Assembly (NCBI GenBank): GCA_945895265.1
Contig: CAMDEF010000079.1
Coordinates: forward strand, 1-7,215
Reading direction: 5' to 3'
Length of the DNA stretch: 7,215 bases
From: Bordetella parapertussis
Lineage (GTDB): Bacteria; Pseudomonadota; Gammaproteobacteria; Burkholderiales; Burkholderiaceae_B
Both the position numbers and the translations under genes were made by a program. Below are positions 6,145 to 7,215 of the stretch, in pieces (the first letter of the stretch is position 1; every line of letters starts with the position of its first letter). The notes below the pieces were generated by a model. It made no database searches. It was given only the letters and a program-made list of their open reading frames with translations, and was not told the DNA's origin.

Positions 6145-6840
6145 ATGAAAAACAAATTGTTATTAGTCGTTACGACTTTAACTATGTCGAGCACCGCAGC
6201 AGCTCAATCTACCTTTCAGGGCTTTTATACGCAGGTTGGTATTGGGTATACCGACACACAGCCTACCGCTGATAACGTGTCATTAACCGTCAATAGTGGT
6301 CCATACAAAGGCACATATGCTCGTAGTAGCACTTATCAGAATACCGGTGAATTTACTGGACAAATTACAGCAGGCTACATGTTTGCTCTCAGTGATAAAT
6401 TTTTGCTAGGTCTTGGCGTTGACTATTCGCCAGTCGCAGGAGGAAACCGCAATATTGTTACAGTTGGTTCCGCTGGAATAAAAACTTATACTAGCTATCA
6501 AGTAGAAAGCCATTTCAACGTCTTCCTAAGTCCGGCATATGCAGTTGATAAAGATAAGTTAATTTATGGTAAGGTTGGATACTCAGAATCGCAGAGTAAG
6601 GTAAACGTTGGTGAAACAGAGAAGGGTCCAAATAATACCGCGCAGGGCTATGTATTAGGTTTGGGTTACAAGCAAATCATCTCGGGTGGTTGGTATGGTT
6701 TTGCTGAAGCTAATTATTTTATGTATACCCCTAAATCTTACAATTCGAGCGGATTCGCCAATGGTGCTGGGTATACCTCATCACAAAATATAAAGTCCAG
6801 CGGTTACGACATCCTCGTTGGTGTTGGTTATAAGTTCTAA
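6145..6840 (+). CDS. Outer-membrane beta-barrel protein (OmpA/opacity-like)
   Basis: A 231-residue exported protein. Residues 1-20 are a signal peptide (MKNKLLLVVTT...STAAA) with a signal peptidase I site before Q21. The mature part has alternating aromatic/small-residue strands: FYTQVGIGYT, FTGQITAGYMF, FLLGLGVDYS, NVFLSPAYAV, LIYGKVGYSES, GYVLGLGYKQ, WYGFAEANYFMY and ILVGVGYKF. These would give an eight-stranded barrel with Ser/Asn/Thr-rich loops. The final residue is Phe, as required for recognition by the BAM outer-membrane assembly machinery. There is no OmpA C-terminal peptidoglycan-binding domain. The size and layout match the small porin-like/opacity-type outer-membrane protein families; the specific function is not apparent. 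The start is supported by AGGG eight bases upstream and by the signal peptide beginning at once. It appears to be transcribed alone, with its terminator at 6921-6943. The gene looks more AT-rich than the recombinase modules. Confidence 0.82.
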   Translation: MKNKLLLVVTTLTMSSTAAAQSTFQGFYTQVGIGYTDTQPTADNVSLTVNSGPYKGTYARSSTYQNTGEFTGQITAGYMFALSDKFLLGLGVDYSPVAGGNRNIVTVGSAGIKTYTSYQVESHFNVFLSPAYAVDKDKLIYGKVGYSESQSKVNVGETEKGPNNTAQGYVLGLGYKQIISGGWYGFAEANYFMYTPKSYNSSGFANGAGYTSSQNIKSSGYDILVGVGYKF

Positions 6841-6913
6841 ACATTGGCCGTAAAAAACACAGAAGTATTTACAGAGCCCTGCTAGTCGCTTAATTCATCC
6901 AAGTACTCGTAGC

Positions 6914-6966
6914 CCCCACGCCCACTTCGGTGGGTTTTCTTTTGGGTGGTCGCGATGAAGTCTTGC
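6914..6966 (+). repeat. Terminator-containing repeat, copy downstream of the beta-barrel gene
   Basis: Second copy of the 5745-5798 repeat, in the same orientation. CCCAC-TTCG-GTGGG (6921-6934) followed by TTTTCTTTT is a strong intrinsic terminator for the beta-barrel gene. The conserved stretch continues past the T-run through GGGTGGTCGCGATGAA to about TTGC at 6966. Confidence 0.72.
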
Positions 6967-7215
6967 GCTGAGATTAAATGATTATGCGAAATAGTTGACG
7001 CGACGACTTGTCTTGTTGAGGTGAGCAGTATTGAATACATCAGTGTCTCACCAGATGCCACACCGCCGCAGTGCAGTCTCTTTTGCTACCCAATGCCACA
7101 GAAAAACTCGCTCGATTAGTCCGCAAGTAAACCATTGATTTTAAAGGGTTTATCAAAAACCACTCGCGGACTTCGACCCATATCACTGGTACAGACTCAC
7201 AGAGACTATCCGCCC
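6967..7215. other. Gene-poor right end with an imperfect hairpin
   Basis: No coding frame or RNA gene is recognised here. The one notable structure is an inverted repeat: AGTCCGCAAGT (7118-7128) against ACTCGCGGACT (7162-7172), pairing at 10 of 11 positions. An inner AAACC (7129-7133)/GGTTT (7147-7151) pair continues the left arm without a gap but leaves a 10-base bulge on the right. No T-run follows, so it is not an obvious terminator. It could be a mobile-element end, an attachment site or a structured RNA. Confidence 0.4.

Noticed and set aside
6967..7215. Possible tRNA or integron attC site
   Set aside because: No cloverleaf, TTCGANNC arm or CCA end could be found, and the arms lack the attC core-site pattern.

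Overview
The window looks like a piece of a moderate-GC proteobacterial chromosome or large plasmid, most likely beta-proteobacterial. This is inferred from the gene families and from the repeated CCCAC-TTCG-GTGGG hairpin terminators; nothing in the sequence fixes the genus. It is an accessory region made of repeated modules. There are two copies of the 3' end of a serine-recombinase operon, two tandem copies of a dihaem c-type cytochrome gene, and one small outer-membrane beta-barrel gene. No rRNA, tRNA or CRISPR array was recognised.

Layout. Positions 1-108 hold no confident gene; a minus-strand open frame runs off the left edge. Positions 109-975 are the C-terminal part of a large serine recombinase fused in frame to a small helix-turn-helix (HTH) protein, whose own start is at 538. 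Positions 1074-2977 and 2978 to about 4879 are a gapless tandem duplication of about 1.9 kb. Each unit has an upstream region, a 556-residue lipoprotein cytochrome with two CXXCH motifs, and a hairpin terminator. Positions 4932-5722 are a second, more truncated copy of the recombinase/HTH module in the same orientation, with the two genes still separate and overlapping by ATGA. Positions 5723-6144 are mostly non-coding. A 231-residue beta-barrel protein lies at 6145-6840, and a near-identical repeat of about 53 bp lies on each side of it (5745-5798 and 6914-6966). The right end (6967-7215) has no gene but contains an imperfect hairpin of 55 bases.

How the parts relate. The two cytochromes resemble the RoxA-like dihaem oxygenase/peroxidase family: N-terminal CAACH followed by an RIDGGP segment, a second CXXCH, an APYLHNGSVPTL segment and a C-terminal GHEFGT histidine. 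Both carry a lipobox, so they are probably anchored in the outer membrane facing the periplasm or exterior. They have diverged to about 82% identity (my count, no gaps) and keep all the haem motifs, so both are probably functional. They may be specialised for different substrates, or may simply raise dosage. The recombinase remnants lack the catalytic domain within the window and cannot act alone, but they form direct repeats of nearly 0.8 kb around the cytochrome pair. Homologous recombination between them would delete both genes in one step. The whole arrangement suggests a mobile-element scar carrying a duplicated redox enzyme cargo.
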